Source of the DNA: Phocaeicola faecalis
GTDB lineage: Bacteria > Bacteroidota > Bacteroidia > Bacteroidales > Bacteroidaceae
Assembly: GCF_021730445.1 (NCBI RefSeq)
Contig: NZ_JADNRM010000003.1
Coordinates: 168,380 to 232,379 of the forward strand
Reading direction: 5' to 3'
DNA: 64,000 bases
The position numbers and the translations under genes were made by a program. The notes under the pieces were generated by a model. That model did no database searches. It was not told the DNA's origin and saw only the letters and a program-made list of their open reading frames with translations. This document shows positions 37,778 through 45,184 of the stretch, piece after piece. Each line of letters begins with the position of its first letter. Position 1 is the stretch's first letter.

Positions 37778-38002
37778 ATGGAAGATGTAAATCGAATAAA
37801 ACTCGTTTTAGTTGAGAAAAAACGTACTAGTAAATGGCTCTCAGAACAAATGGGAGTTAACCCATCTACTGTGTCAAAATGGTGCACAAATACATCACAG
37901 CCAGATATAACTAGTTTGCTAAAGATAGCAGACTTATTGGAAGTAGACATTAAGGAACTGATAGTTCGTGAGTATAAAGCCTATTTACTATCGCAAACAT
38001 GA
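37778..38002 (+). CDS. Xre-family helix-turn-helix regulator
   Basis: The 74-residue protein is almost entirely an Xre/Cro helix-turn-helix: KWLSEQMGVNPSTVSKWCTNTSQPDITSLLKIADLLEVDIKELI. It is divergent to the HEPN-like gene with only 43 bp between starts, so it likely controls both. The -7 box TATTTTTG lies immediately upstream (about 37752-37760). It could act as an antitoxin or immunity control for the HEPN-like protein, or serve as a general regulator of the cargo. Confidence 0.85.
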   Translation: MEDVNRIKLVLVEKKRTSKWLSEQMGVNPSTVSKWCTNTSQPDITSLLKIADLLEVDIKELIVREYKAYLLSQT

Positions 38003-38015
38003 CACCAAACAGCGC

Positions 38016-38048
38016 GTACATTGTGTTCGTGAACTGCATTTACCTTTG
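38016..38048 (+). promoter_or_regulatory. Shared operator (site 1) and promoter of the WYL gene
   Basis: The 15-bp motif GTACATTGTGTTCGT (38016-38030) is followed, 25 bp from its start, by the -7 box TACCTTTG (38041-38048). The same motif and spacing occur at 39091 and 41441. The motif overlaps the -33 region, so it could be a repressor site or a special activator site. The start codon of the WYL gene follows at 38064. Confidence 0.65.
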
Positions 38049-38063
38049 CAAAAATATTAAGAT

Positions 38064-39098
38064 ATGCCGACAAATAAGAATGCTTTGACAAGATACAAGT
38101 ATCTTGATGAAATGCTGTCAGATAGACATCATTTCTATGATATTCACGACCTCACAAAAAAATGCAATGAGAAACTTATTGATGCAGGATTCCCTGAAGT
38201 ATCTCAGCGTTGCATTGAAAAGGATATAAACTATTTGGAGTATGATCCATTTTATGCTGAAATAGAACGCTATAGGGTTAATGGTCATCGGTGTATAAGG
38301 TATAAGAACCCTTCTTTTACTATCTTCAGAAAGGAACTGAGTGAGGAAGAAAGCAACCTGATATTGGAGGTGCTTAACACAATAGGACAATTTGATGGTT
38401 TGGCTCATTTTGAATGGCTTGACCGTTTCAAAATCGGACTTGGTCTGAAAAAACGTCCTCGGATCATTAGCTTTAGTAATAACCCTTACCTGCAAAATTC
38501 CAACTTGTTAGGTGTATTGTTCGACAATATTTCAAACCAAGTTGTCATTAAATTGGGGTATCACACTTTTACAGATAAAGAAACTAGAGAAATCATTTTC
38601 CATCCTTATTTGCTTAAACAATATAATAATAGGTGGTACTTGATTGGCGCGGCTGATGATGATGGCAAAATCCTCAATTTCGCCCTCGACAGAATTGATG
38701 CTGTGACTGCTCTTCCTGAAGTGAAATACAAACCATGTAACGAAGACCTGGCTGACCGTTTCGAAGATATTATTGGAGTAACCCTATATGAAGACCGGGA
38801 TGTTGAACATATCCTTTTCTGGGTGAGTAATCGTTCTAAGGACTATGTTGGAACCAAGCCGATTCACGGGTCACAATGCCAATATAAAAGTGAAAAAGAT
38901 GACGAATTCCGTAAGCAATATCCATCTCTTAATGAGGGTGCATTCTTCTCTATAGATTGCATTCCGAACTATGAGTTAATACGTGAACTTTGTTCCTTTG
39001 GTAAAGAACTTATCGTGTTGTTGCCTTCATCCATCCAAGACGATATTTTTAATCATATTAAATCAATGCTTGATAGTTATTCTGGTGTACGAACATAG
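38064..39098 (+). CDS. WYL-domain transcriptional regulator
   Basis: The 344-residue protein has an N-terminal winged HTH (about 1-70, TRYKYLDEMLSDRHHFYDIHDL) and a central WYL domain (about 170-230, FHPYLLKQYNNRWYLIGAADDDGK, then FALDRI) with the RWYL motif intact. A C-terminal WCX extension follows. WYL domains sense nucleic acid or nucleotide ligands, and such proteins often regulate bacterial defence loci. Its promoter carries the same operator as the HAD operon and the retron, so it is the likely common regulator and autoregulator. Confidence 0.92.
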   Translation: MPTNKNALTRYKYLDEMLSDRHHFYDIHDLTKKCNEKLIDAGFPEVSQRCIEKDINYLEYDPFYAEIERYRVNGHRCIRYKNPSFTIFRKELSEEESNLILEVLNTIGQFDGLAHFEWLDRFKIGLGLKKRPRIISFSNNPYLQNSNLLGVLFDNISNQVVIKLGYHTFTDKETREIIFHPYLLKQYNNRWYLIGAADDDGKILNFALDRIDAVTALPEVKYKPCNEDLADRFEDIIGVTLYEDRDVEHILFWVSNRSKDYVGTKPIHGSQCQYKSEKDDEFRKQYPSLNEGAFFSIDCIPNYELIRELCSFGKELIVLLPSSIQDDIFNHIKSMLDSYSGVRT

Positions 39099-39123
39099 GG
39101 TTCGTTATGCCAATTTACCTTTG
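39091..39123 (+). promoter_or_regulatory. Shared operator (site 2) and promoter of the HAD-PRTase-DprA operon
   Basis: GAACATAGGGTTCGT (39091-39105) overlaps the stop codon of the WYL gene. It is part of a 17-bp palindrome ACGAAC-N5-GTTCGT. The -7 box TACCTTTG follows at 39116-39123, again 25 bp from the motif start. Confidence 0.65.
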
Positions 39124-39149
39124 CAGCAGAAATAATAAAAACAAGCGTT

Positions 39150-39701
39150 ATGAACACTCAGAATCCCAACAGCATTTTTGTTTTCGACATGGACAATACA
39201 TTAATCAAAACGGATAAAGCTAACAACCTCGCCTATTCCGAGGCAATAAGTTCAGTACTGGGTGTAAATTATAATATTGAAAATGAGAAGAGATTTACGA
39301 GGAACGAACTAAAGGAGTTATTTCCCCAATTGACACAAACTCAAATTAATGAAATAATTGATTATAAAGAAAAGTGCTTTGAATCGTACCTCACTGAGAC
39401 AGAGCTGAACAGTAATCTACTCAGCATCTTGAAAAGTCTCCATCAAGAAGGACATCATACAATTCTATTAACTAATTGTCGTTCTAGCAGGGCAATTAGC
39501 CTATGTAACTTCTACAATCTCACGAAGTATTTTGTTCAGCGTTTTTTTTACGAAGATTGTATTGACAACAAATACACTCTTCTTAAATCTCTGGGGTACG
39601 ACTTGCAGAACGTCGTTTTATATGAAAACGACGAGGCTTCTTCCTCAGAGGCAGTTACTAACGGAATTAATTTAGATAAAATCATCAAAGTAGAATTTTG
39701 A
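39150..39701 (+). CDS. HAD-like phosphatase/hydrolase
   Basis: The 183-residue HAD-fold protein has motif I FVFDMDNTLIKTD (about residue 10), motif II ILLTNCRSSRA (about 106) and a C-terminal YENDEASSSEA that replaces the usual acidic motif. The cap region is helical. Its likely substrate is a small phosphorylated metabolite, perhaps a nucleotide. It is the first gene of the operon with a phosphoribosyltransferase and DprA-like protein. A HAD plus PRTase pair recalls the nucleotide-like metabolite modules described in Ter-associated and SLOG-based conflict systems. Confidence 0.85.
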   Translation: MNTQNPNSIFVFDMDNTLIKTDKANNLAYSEAISSVLGVNYNIENEKRFTRNELKELFPQLTQTQINEIIDYKEKCFESYLTETELNSNLLSILKSLHQEGHHTILLTNCRSSRAISLCNFYNLTKYFVQRFFYEDCIDNKYTLLKSLGYDLQNVVLYENDEASSSEAVTNGINLDKIIKVEF

Positions 39702-39706
39702 AAAGT

Positions 39707-40369
39707 ATGGAACAGTTTGTAATTCAGTCAAGAGCCAGTTTTTGTCGTAAAAGAGAAGGTGGTCTCGAGAAAGCCCTCAAGCAAGATATAATCGCTTTTT
39801 ATCACAATGATTATCAAGGTGGTGGTAACTGGCGCGTGTCTGGCACCATTGAAAATCTTATCTGCACTTTTAAGAATGATGTCACGACATATTCACAGCA
39901 AACTCTGAATAATGCGATAAACAAACTTACTCAAATTTTGAAAGTCGACTTGCCTGAGATTCTGCGTCTTAGTGGAAAACAAAATCTTCGTGTTTGTGTC
40001 ATTCCTAGATCAAAACGAGAAAATTCGTATCGCTGTAATCAACTATACTTAAGAGCCACAATCCAATTTGTGACACAACAATTGAATGGTTTTATAGATG
40101 GTACACATGATATTATTAGACACACTGATACCGCCACAACGCATTTGGCTCGTAGTGGTCATGGAGGTTCAGGCGAATTGCCTTATGTTGGTATAACAAA
40201 AGATACGTGTAATATTTCGGATGATGTAATCGGGCAAGATATATTGCTAATTGACGATCTTTACACTAAGACCGTTAACATTGACGAGGATTGTATTCAA
40301 GCCCTATTGGACAAAGGTGCAAAAAGTGTCATTTTCTATTCTATTGGCAAAACGTTATCAAGATATTAA
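39707..40369 (+). CDS. Phosphoribosyltransferase
   Basis: The 220-residue product belongs to the PRTase superfamily. The PRPP-binding loop is DILLIDDLYTKTVN near residue 180, and the middle contains a variable hood with HIRHT-like residues (DIIRHTDTATTHLARSGHGG). I place the start at the ATG of 39707 (MEQFVIQSR); a TTG at 39698 would overlap the upstream stop. It could make or salvage a nucleotide, or activate a nucleotide-like metabolite, for the DprA-like and retron partners. The substrate is not determinable from sequence. Confidence 0.85.
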   Translation: MEQFVIQSRASFCRKREGGLEKALKQDIIAFYHNDYQGGGNWRVSGTIENLICTFKNDVTTYSQQTLNNAINKLTQILKVDLPEILRLSGKQNLRVCVIPRSKRENSYRCNQLYLRATIQFVTQQLNGFIDGTHDIIRHTDTATTHLARSGHGGSGELPYVGITKDTCNISDDVIGQDILLIDDLYTKTVNIDEDCIQALLDKGAKSVIFYSIGKTLSRY

Positions 40370-40383
40370 ACAAAGCTCTGTAT

Positions 40384-41310
40384 ATGAAATACTCGGAAAA
40401 TGCATTAAACATTCTAACTGTTCGTACCTTTCCTCAAAAGGGGCCTGCGTGGATAGATAAAAAAATACGTGGAAACGAAGACTTATCTATTTTATATCAC
40501 CTTTTAGAGACTCATGAATACGAGTTTATGAAAAAGCGGGAAAGAATAGAATCTGTCATCAACCAACTTGAAAATTGTACAGATGGTCTTGTCGCAATCG
40601 GTGATGCTAATTTCCCTTCTTTGCGCGGAAGCGTGAAACCAGCAGACAAGCCTTTTGCACTTTTCTATAAAGGTGATATAAGCTTGCTAAGCAAAGATAA
40701 TTTGAACATTGCTGTTATAGGAGTCCTCAATCCTGATGAAAAGATTGAACTGACTGAGAGAATGGTTACGTCAGAAATTATAAAACACAACGCAACAATA
40801 GTGAGTGGCCTCGCTCTTGGTTGTGACTCTATTGCTCATAAAACAGCTTTGGAGAAAGGTGCCAAAACTATCGCCATTCTACCTAGCACTCTTGACAGTA
40901 TCTTACCTAAGGAGAATGTAGAACTTGCTGAAAAAATTGTCGAAGCAGGAGGATTGCTTATCAGTGAATACTACGAAGCTCCCAAAAGTAGAAATGACAT
41001 GGTGAGCAGATTTGTTGTTCGAGACAGGCTACAAGCTTTATTCTCTGATGCCGTACTCTTATCTGCAAGCTATGCTCCCAATAACTTAGGAAATGATTGT
41101 GGTTCGAGACATGCCATGGAAAAGGCTAAATCCTATGGTATCAAACGTGGCGTTATCTATAATGACAGCAAGCATCACAATATTGCAATGTATGATTTGA
41201 ATCGTCAAATACTTGCTGAAGACAGAAGTGTAATACGCATTGACTCTGCTAATATGAGTGAGGCTGTTCTTCGGCTAGTTACTAAAACGAACAAACATAT
41301 TTTATTTTAA
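40384..41310 (+). CDS. DprA/Smf-like SLOG-domain protein
   Basis: The 308-residue protein carries the DprA/SLOG Rossmann core: VSGLALGCDSIAHKTALEKGAKTIAIL (about 140-166), KENVELAEKIVEAGGLLISEY (about 178-198), RFVVRDRLQALFSDAVLL (about 211-228) and a GSRHAMEKAKSYG segment. DprA proteins bind single-stranded DNA and load RecA, while SLOG domains in conflict systems bind nucleotides or signals. The ATG at 40384 is preferred because the upstream extension lies inside the PRTase gene. It is 14 bp after the PRTase. Interaction with retron single-stranded DNA is an attractive but untested idea. Confidence 0.85.
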   Translation: MKYSENALNILTVRTFPQKGPAWIDKKIRGNEDLSILYHLLETHEYEFMKKRERIESVINQLENCTDGLVAIGDANFPSLRGSVKPADKPFALFYKGDISLLSKDNLNIAVIGVLNPDEKIELTERMVTSEIIKHNATIVSGLALGCDSIAHKTALEKGAKTIAILPSTLDSILPKENVELAEKIVEAGGLLISEYYEAPKSRNDMVSRFVVRDRLQALFSDAVLLSASYAPNNLGNDCGSRHAMEKAKSYGIKRGVIYNDSKHHNIAMYDLNRQILAEDRSVIRIDSANMSEAVLRLVTKTNKHILF

Positions 41311-41317
41311 GACCAAA

Positions 41318-41437
41318 ATGGGATTTAATTTAAGTGCGGATTTCTATGCGTGTCGGATTGTTATTTGCTATTCCGAATTTGTGATTCAAAATGATAAAGG
41401 ATTAGATTTCTTAGGATATTTTGTAAATAACGAGTAA
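41318..41437 (+). CDS. 39-residue peptide gene at the end of the DprA operon
   Basis: Seven bases after the dprA stop an ATG opens MGFNLSADFYACRI and runs 39 codons to TAA. It reads as a compact peptide with a central hydrophobic stretch (CRIVICYSEFV) and an acidic tail. It ends just before the retron promoter. Position and codon-like composition suggest a real small gene, but homology is unknown. Confidence 0.45.
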   Translation: MGFNLSADFYACRIVICYSEFVIQNDKGLDFLGYFVNNE

Positions 41438-41440
41438 TAT

Positions 41441-41473
41441 GAACATAGGCTTCGTGAATATTTAGTACTTTTG
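41441..41473 (+). promoter_or_regulatory. Shared operator (site 3) and promoter of the retron ncRNA
   Basis: GAACATAGGCTTCGT (41441-41455) is followed by the -7 box TACTTTTG (41466-41473), 25 bp from the motif start. The transcript would begin near 41480, just ahead of the a1 repeat at 41487. Confidence 0.65.
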
Positions 41474-41486
41474 TAAACCAAAAAAT

Positions 41487-41761
41487 AAGCGATCTTTGAT
41501 AGGTTTGGTGAGCCAAAATGTTATTTGACTTTTTGTCCGGCGTGGTGCAAACCCTATTTTCGCAAGAGAATAGATTCGCTGGATATCTCTTCGCTTGACG
41601 GGGAGACGATAATGTTAGTACGTTAACGTGATAACACTTTATACGATGTACTTTCTATTTTTTTTGTTTTTATGTTTTATGACTTTATATATTTATATTG
41701 TCTATTATTTTTTTTACATAAAGAAAAGACGTTTTGGTAAATCATTCCTCAGAGATCGCTT
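41487..41761 (+). ncRNA. Retron msr-msd non-coding RNA
   Basis: The region ahead of the reverse transcriptase is bounded by a1 (41487-41499, AAGCGATCTTTGA) and a2 (41749-41761), which are complementary at 12 of 13 positions, the defining retron arrangement. Inside a1 a hairpin TTTGG-TGAG-CCAAA (about 41503-41516) fits the msr. The 3' part, about 140 nt with an AT-rich GTTAACGTGATAAC area, would be the msd template. Neither the branching guanosine nor the exact msd ends can be assigned by eye. The ATG of the RT follows 21 bp after a2. Confidence 0.8.
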
Positions 41762-41782
41762 TTATATAAATTGAGAACAAGA

Positions 41783-43243
41783 ATGGATAAGAAACAAATA
41801 GTAAAACAGGTATCTCAAATCAAATCAAAAGAAGATTTGTTGAATCTCCTCAATTGTATCAAAAGAGACGAGCTTGAGGAGATGGGATTTGATGCTTCTA
41901 AGTTTCATCCATTCACAATTAGGCACCTTAACTATTATTGCAATCCAAATAATGTTTTCCATCGATACCGTCAGTTTCATATCAAAAAAAAATCTGGTGG
42001 AACCAGAGTAATTACGGCCCCGAGAAACCGCAGCTTTATGATGATGTTGCAAGCTGTAAATGAAATTCTGAAAGCCCTATACTCTCCTTCCGATTATGCT
42101 ATGGGATTTACTGAAGGCAGATCAGTAGTTACTAATGCCACCATTCATAAAGGTCAAAACTATGTTTTCAATATTGACCTGAAAGATTTTTTCCCTAGTG
42201 TTGAACAATTTCGTGTATGGAAAAGGATCCAATTAAAACCATTTAATTTCCCCAAGCAAATAGCTAATATTGTTGCGGGGCTTTGTTTTATGCGTCAAGT
42301 AAGAAACGTTATTGACGAAACTAAGGAGCATGATAATGACAAAAAATTCAAATATGTTTTGCCACAAGGTTCTCCTGTCTCTCCAATTATTACTAATATG
42401 GTATGTGATACATTGGATCGCCGTTTAGCGGGATTGGCGCGTAGGTTTGGGCTTCACTATTCACGATATGCCGATGACATTACTTTTAGCTCAATGCATT
42501 ATGTATATGCCCCTAATGGTAAATTTCATACAGAACTGTACCGCCTGATTACAGAACAAGGATTTATCATAAATAAAGACAAAACACGCCTTCAAAAACT
42601 TGGATCACGCCAAGAGGTAACAGGCATTATTATCAGTCAAAAGCTTAATGTTACTAAAAAGTATGTAAGAGATATTCGTAATATTCTTTATATTTGGGAC
42701 AGATATGGATATACGACAGCAATATCCAAGTTTCTTCCTAAATATAAGGCTGCCAAAGGACATGTCAAAAAGGGAAACCCGGATTTGCAGAATGTTATTG
42801 ATGGAAAACTCATGTATCTGAAAATGGTGAAAGGTGATGAAGATTCTGTATATGTGAAACTTTATACGAAATTTCAGGAGTTAGTCAATAGAGATTCTAG
42901 TTCGGATAAAACCAATTCTTATGGTATTACCTACATTGAGTCTTTACCTTTTCTGAAATTTGAGAAAGATAAAAATACAATTATCACTATCCATCACAAG
43001 GATTGTAATAAGCGATATGCTACGTTCAAAATAGGAGAAACAACCCAGATAGTATCAATAAATAAAAGTGTAACACCTGATGATGAACAGCAAAAAGAGA
43101 AGCTGGCTATCTCTTATTGTAGGGATTCTAAAGGAGAACGATTTTGGCTCATACATTTAGTTGATAAAATGACTGAATTCAAGCCAAAACCTGTTGATAT
43201 TGATGAATTGAATAATGATTTAGACTTACTATTAAGCATTTGA
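41783..43243 (+). CDS. Retron reverse transcriptase with C-terminal extension
   Basis: The protein makes msDNA from the adjacent ncRNA. The start at ATG 41783 gives 486 residues. Retron signatures are present: NAxxH at 118-122, LPQGSPVSP near 193, YADD at 229-232 and VTG at 279-281. Most retron RTs are about 300-350 residues. Here about 110 extra residues follow (from about 375; HHKDCNKRYATFKIG, then GERFWLIHLVDK). That tail matches no domain I know and could be an accessory or effector module. The downstream 274-residue gene starts 1 bp later, so RT and partner are translationally linked. Confidence 0.93.
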   Translation: MDKKQIVKQVSQIKSKEDLLNLLNCIKRDELEEMGFDASKFHPFTIRHLNYYCNPNNVFHRYRQFHIKKKSGGTRVITAPRNRSFMMMLQAVNEILKALYSPSDYAMGFTEGRSVVTNATIHKGQNYVFNIDLKDFFPSVEQFRVWKRIQLKPFNFPKQIANIVAGLCFMRQVRNVIDETKEHDNDKKFKYVLPQGSPVSPIITNMVCDTLDRRLAGLARRFGLHYSRYADDITFSSMHYVYAPNGKFHTELYRLITEQGFIINKDKTRLQKLGSRQEVTGIIISQKLNVTKKYVRDIRNILYIWDRYGYTTAISKFLPKYKAAKGHVKKGNPDLQNVIDGKLMYLKMVKGDEDSVYVKLYTKFQELVNRDSSSDKTNSYGITYIESLPFLKFEKDKNTIITIHHKDCNKRYATFKIGETTQIVSINKSVTPDDEQQKEKLAISYCRDSKGERFWLIHLVDKMTEFKPKPVDIDELNNDLDLLLSI

Positions 43244-43244
43244 T

Positions 43245-44069
43245 ATGGATGATAAGTTGATGTCCACGATTGACAAAATAGCAAGATTGACTCAGCAAAA
43301 TACTGAGTTTGATATGGAATTGCGAAAGCGACTGAATGTTGCTTCCGCAAATTCTGTTTTGTCAGACGATGAACGTATAAACGATATTTACGAGTACTGC
43401 ATTGAGGACATCATAAAGAAGCAAGCTACAGAATTTTATGCAGACTTCCCTTTACAGACTATAAAAGATCGTTTGATTGGAGATTATACCCGTATGGAGT
43501 CATTCAGAAGAAAAGATAATTTCGAAGACTTTTGTTTGTCACTGTATCAACAGATAGAGTGTATGACTAATAAATTGTGCGAGAATAAAGATCTGTCTGA
43601 TATTACAGAAATAATGTGGGGGCATCCTGCATATCTGAAGATAGAAAAAGGCAAAGATACATCCATTTATAACAGAGGTGGTGACTATACAATTGCAAGC
43701 TTATTGTTCCCAGGTAATAACAAACAATCAGGAAATACTAATGCTTTTGTGAAATCAAGAATATCATTGCAAACTCAATATGCAATGGACAAGATACGTA
43801 CTATTGTATATTTCTTGGGTTATAAAGCAATGATGAAGAGCGGTGATTATGACTCGTTTGTTGAAATCACGTCGCTGCTAAATGATATTTATCAATGTCG
43901 CAACATGAATCACCGCGGAAACTCTCAAAACCAATGGGAAAAAGAAACCTTTGACAGAATATTCCCTTTGAAATCACTCTATTATTTTAAATTTCTAGGG
44001 GTGTTGGCGCAATATGTTGAATATATAAAAGAGGGGTGGGGGGTATATCCCAGAATTAAAAAAATATAG
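43245..44069 (+). CDS. Retron-associated protein, probable effector
   Basis: The 274-residue mainly helical protein is encoded 1 bp after the RT and is the obvious retron partner. I recognise no family. The segment IYQCRNMNHRGN near residue 221 recalls HEPN ribonuclease motifs (usually R-x4-6-H, here R-x3-H), so a toxic RNase is possible but unproven. The frame stops after a run of six G (44038-44043). With five G it would continue for about 40 more protein-like residues (YIPELKKYSKSIEKQ, ending DDGRKHFK) to a TAA at 44161. The short end is therefore probably a frameshift, either real or a sequencing error. Confidence 0.7.
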   Translation: MDDKLMSTIDKIARLTQQNTEFDMELRKRLNVASANSVLSDDERINDIYEYCIEDIIKKQATEFYADFPLQTIKDRLIGDYTRMESFRRKDNFEDFCLSLYQQIECMTNKLCENKDLSDITEIMWGHPAYLKIEKGKDTSIYNRGGDYTIASLLFPGNNKQSGNTNAFVKSRISLQTQYAMDKIRTIVYFLGYKAMMKSGDYDSFVEITSLLNDIYQCRNMNHRGNSQNQWEKETFDRIFPLKSLYYFKFLGVLAQYVEYIKEGWGVYPRIKKI

Positions 44070-44163
44070 CAAAAGCATTGAGAAACAGAATATTTCTGCT
44101 CCCCAACCCAAAGTGTTAGGTAAAATAGAATTGAAAGATGATGGGAGAAAGCATTTTAAATAA

Positions 44164-44617
44164 TCTTTAATTTGAGCCTTATCTGTATGAAAAAAATATC
44201 GTAATTTCAATCTTCTAATGGTAGGGATTTTTTATAATGTTTTTGGCAGTAATGAAGAATTTCACCAGGAAGTTTTTGAGTATCTTATTATATTCCTATG
44301 TAGAAATATTTTTAAATTATGTTGTCATAGTATAGACTATAAGGTTGATAAAAAAAAAGATATTTTTATTTCCCCTTTTTGTTGTAATATTATTTCAATG
44401 CATTGTTTTTCTACTATATTTCCTATCATCCACAATAGGAGGTTTATTCATATTTAGAGAGAATTTAACTTGCTAGCAAATTGCTAAGAAGTCATTTAGC
44501 ACACATAACCTATTGAAAGTTAAATAATATCATTTTGTATTTAACTTGCTGGTAATTTGCTGGTTAGTTAAACAGAGACAGAAAGCCGTCCGCATTGTAT
44601 GGTATCGCATATGAACT
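44164..44617. other. Non-coding gap with 23-bp direct repeats
   Basis: No gene was seen; the 79-codon frame at 44218-44457 has a Cys/His/Phe-rich, non-protein-like composition. Two direct repeats starting ATTTAACTTGCT (44463-44485 and 44539-44561) match at about 19-20 of 23 positions. They may be recombination or replication sites. Confidence 0.5.
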
Positions 44618-45160
44618 TCATATGGAGCAATATGCTATCAGCCCTAATACCACCGTATAAACAAACAAAAATATCACCAATACTTTCATCCAGAAATCAG
44701 AGAACCAAACGCCTTCATTTCGCCTAAGGATTTTGCGCATACTAGATTCATGGTTCGTTAACATTTTCGTTTGTTCGGAACGATGATTTTCCAATACGGT
44801 TTTCCATGTCCCGATAGCTTGGTTTAAGAGTTGTTGAAGTTGGGCAAGATGTTCGGAGCTTATGGTTGCCTTGAACTGTGTATCTCGTTCTGTTTTTACA
44901 ATCGCATTGCAAATGCCGTTGATGATATTGCCAGAACTATCAATAGCAGTTTTCAATATCATTGCAGCATCACGCTCTGCTTTAATAGCGTCTTGAAGGT
45001 CTTGGTGAATCTTCAACAATGCCTCTTTTGCTTCACGCACTTCCGCAAGTCGCTTGTCGGCATCCTGCTTTTCGGCCTCTATCTCATGGTTGATTTCAGC
45101 CTTCTTAAACATGTCATCAACGTCTATTGATGGAGCGATTTTTGATTTTCCAATTCCCAT
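44618..45160 (-). CDS. Coiled-coil protein with C-terminal membrane anchor, mobilization-associated
   Basis: The 180-residue protein has a long charged coiled coil (about 15-75, EAEKQDADKRLAEVREAKEA) and a second helix (about 100-145). A single C-terminal membrane segment (about 158-177, VLVIFLFVYTVVLGLIAYC) follows. It is 24 bp downstream of the relaxase gene on the same strand, a position where Bacteroides mobilizable elements often carry small accessory genes. It may anchor the relaxosome to the membrane. Function is not known. Confidence 0.65.
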   Translation of the reverse strand: MGIGKSKIAPSIDVDDMFKKAEINHEIEAEKQDADKRLAEVREAKEALLKIHQDLQDAIKAERDAAMILKTAIDSSGNIINGICNAIVKTERDTQFKATISSEHLAQLQQLLNQAIGTWKTVLENHRSEQTKMLTNHESSMRKILRRNEGVWFSDFWMKVLVIFLFVYTVVLGLIAYCSI

Positions 45161-45184
45161 GATTCTTGTCTTTAATGATAGTAT

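Noticed and set aside
41783..43243. Group II intron or diversity-generating RT
   Set aside because: NAxxH and VTG motifs, a1/a2 repeats and a partner gene fit a retron; no intron domains, template/variable repeats or maturase domain seen.
44218..44457. 79-codon frame between the retron and the mobilization genes
   Set aside because: Non-protein-like composition, no ribosome site or neighbour relation.
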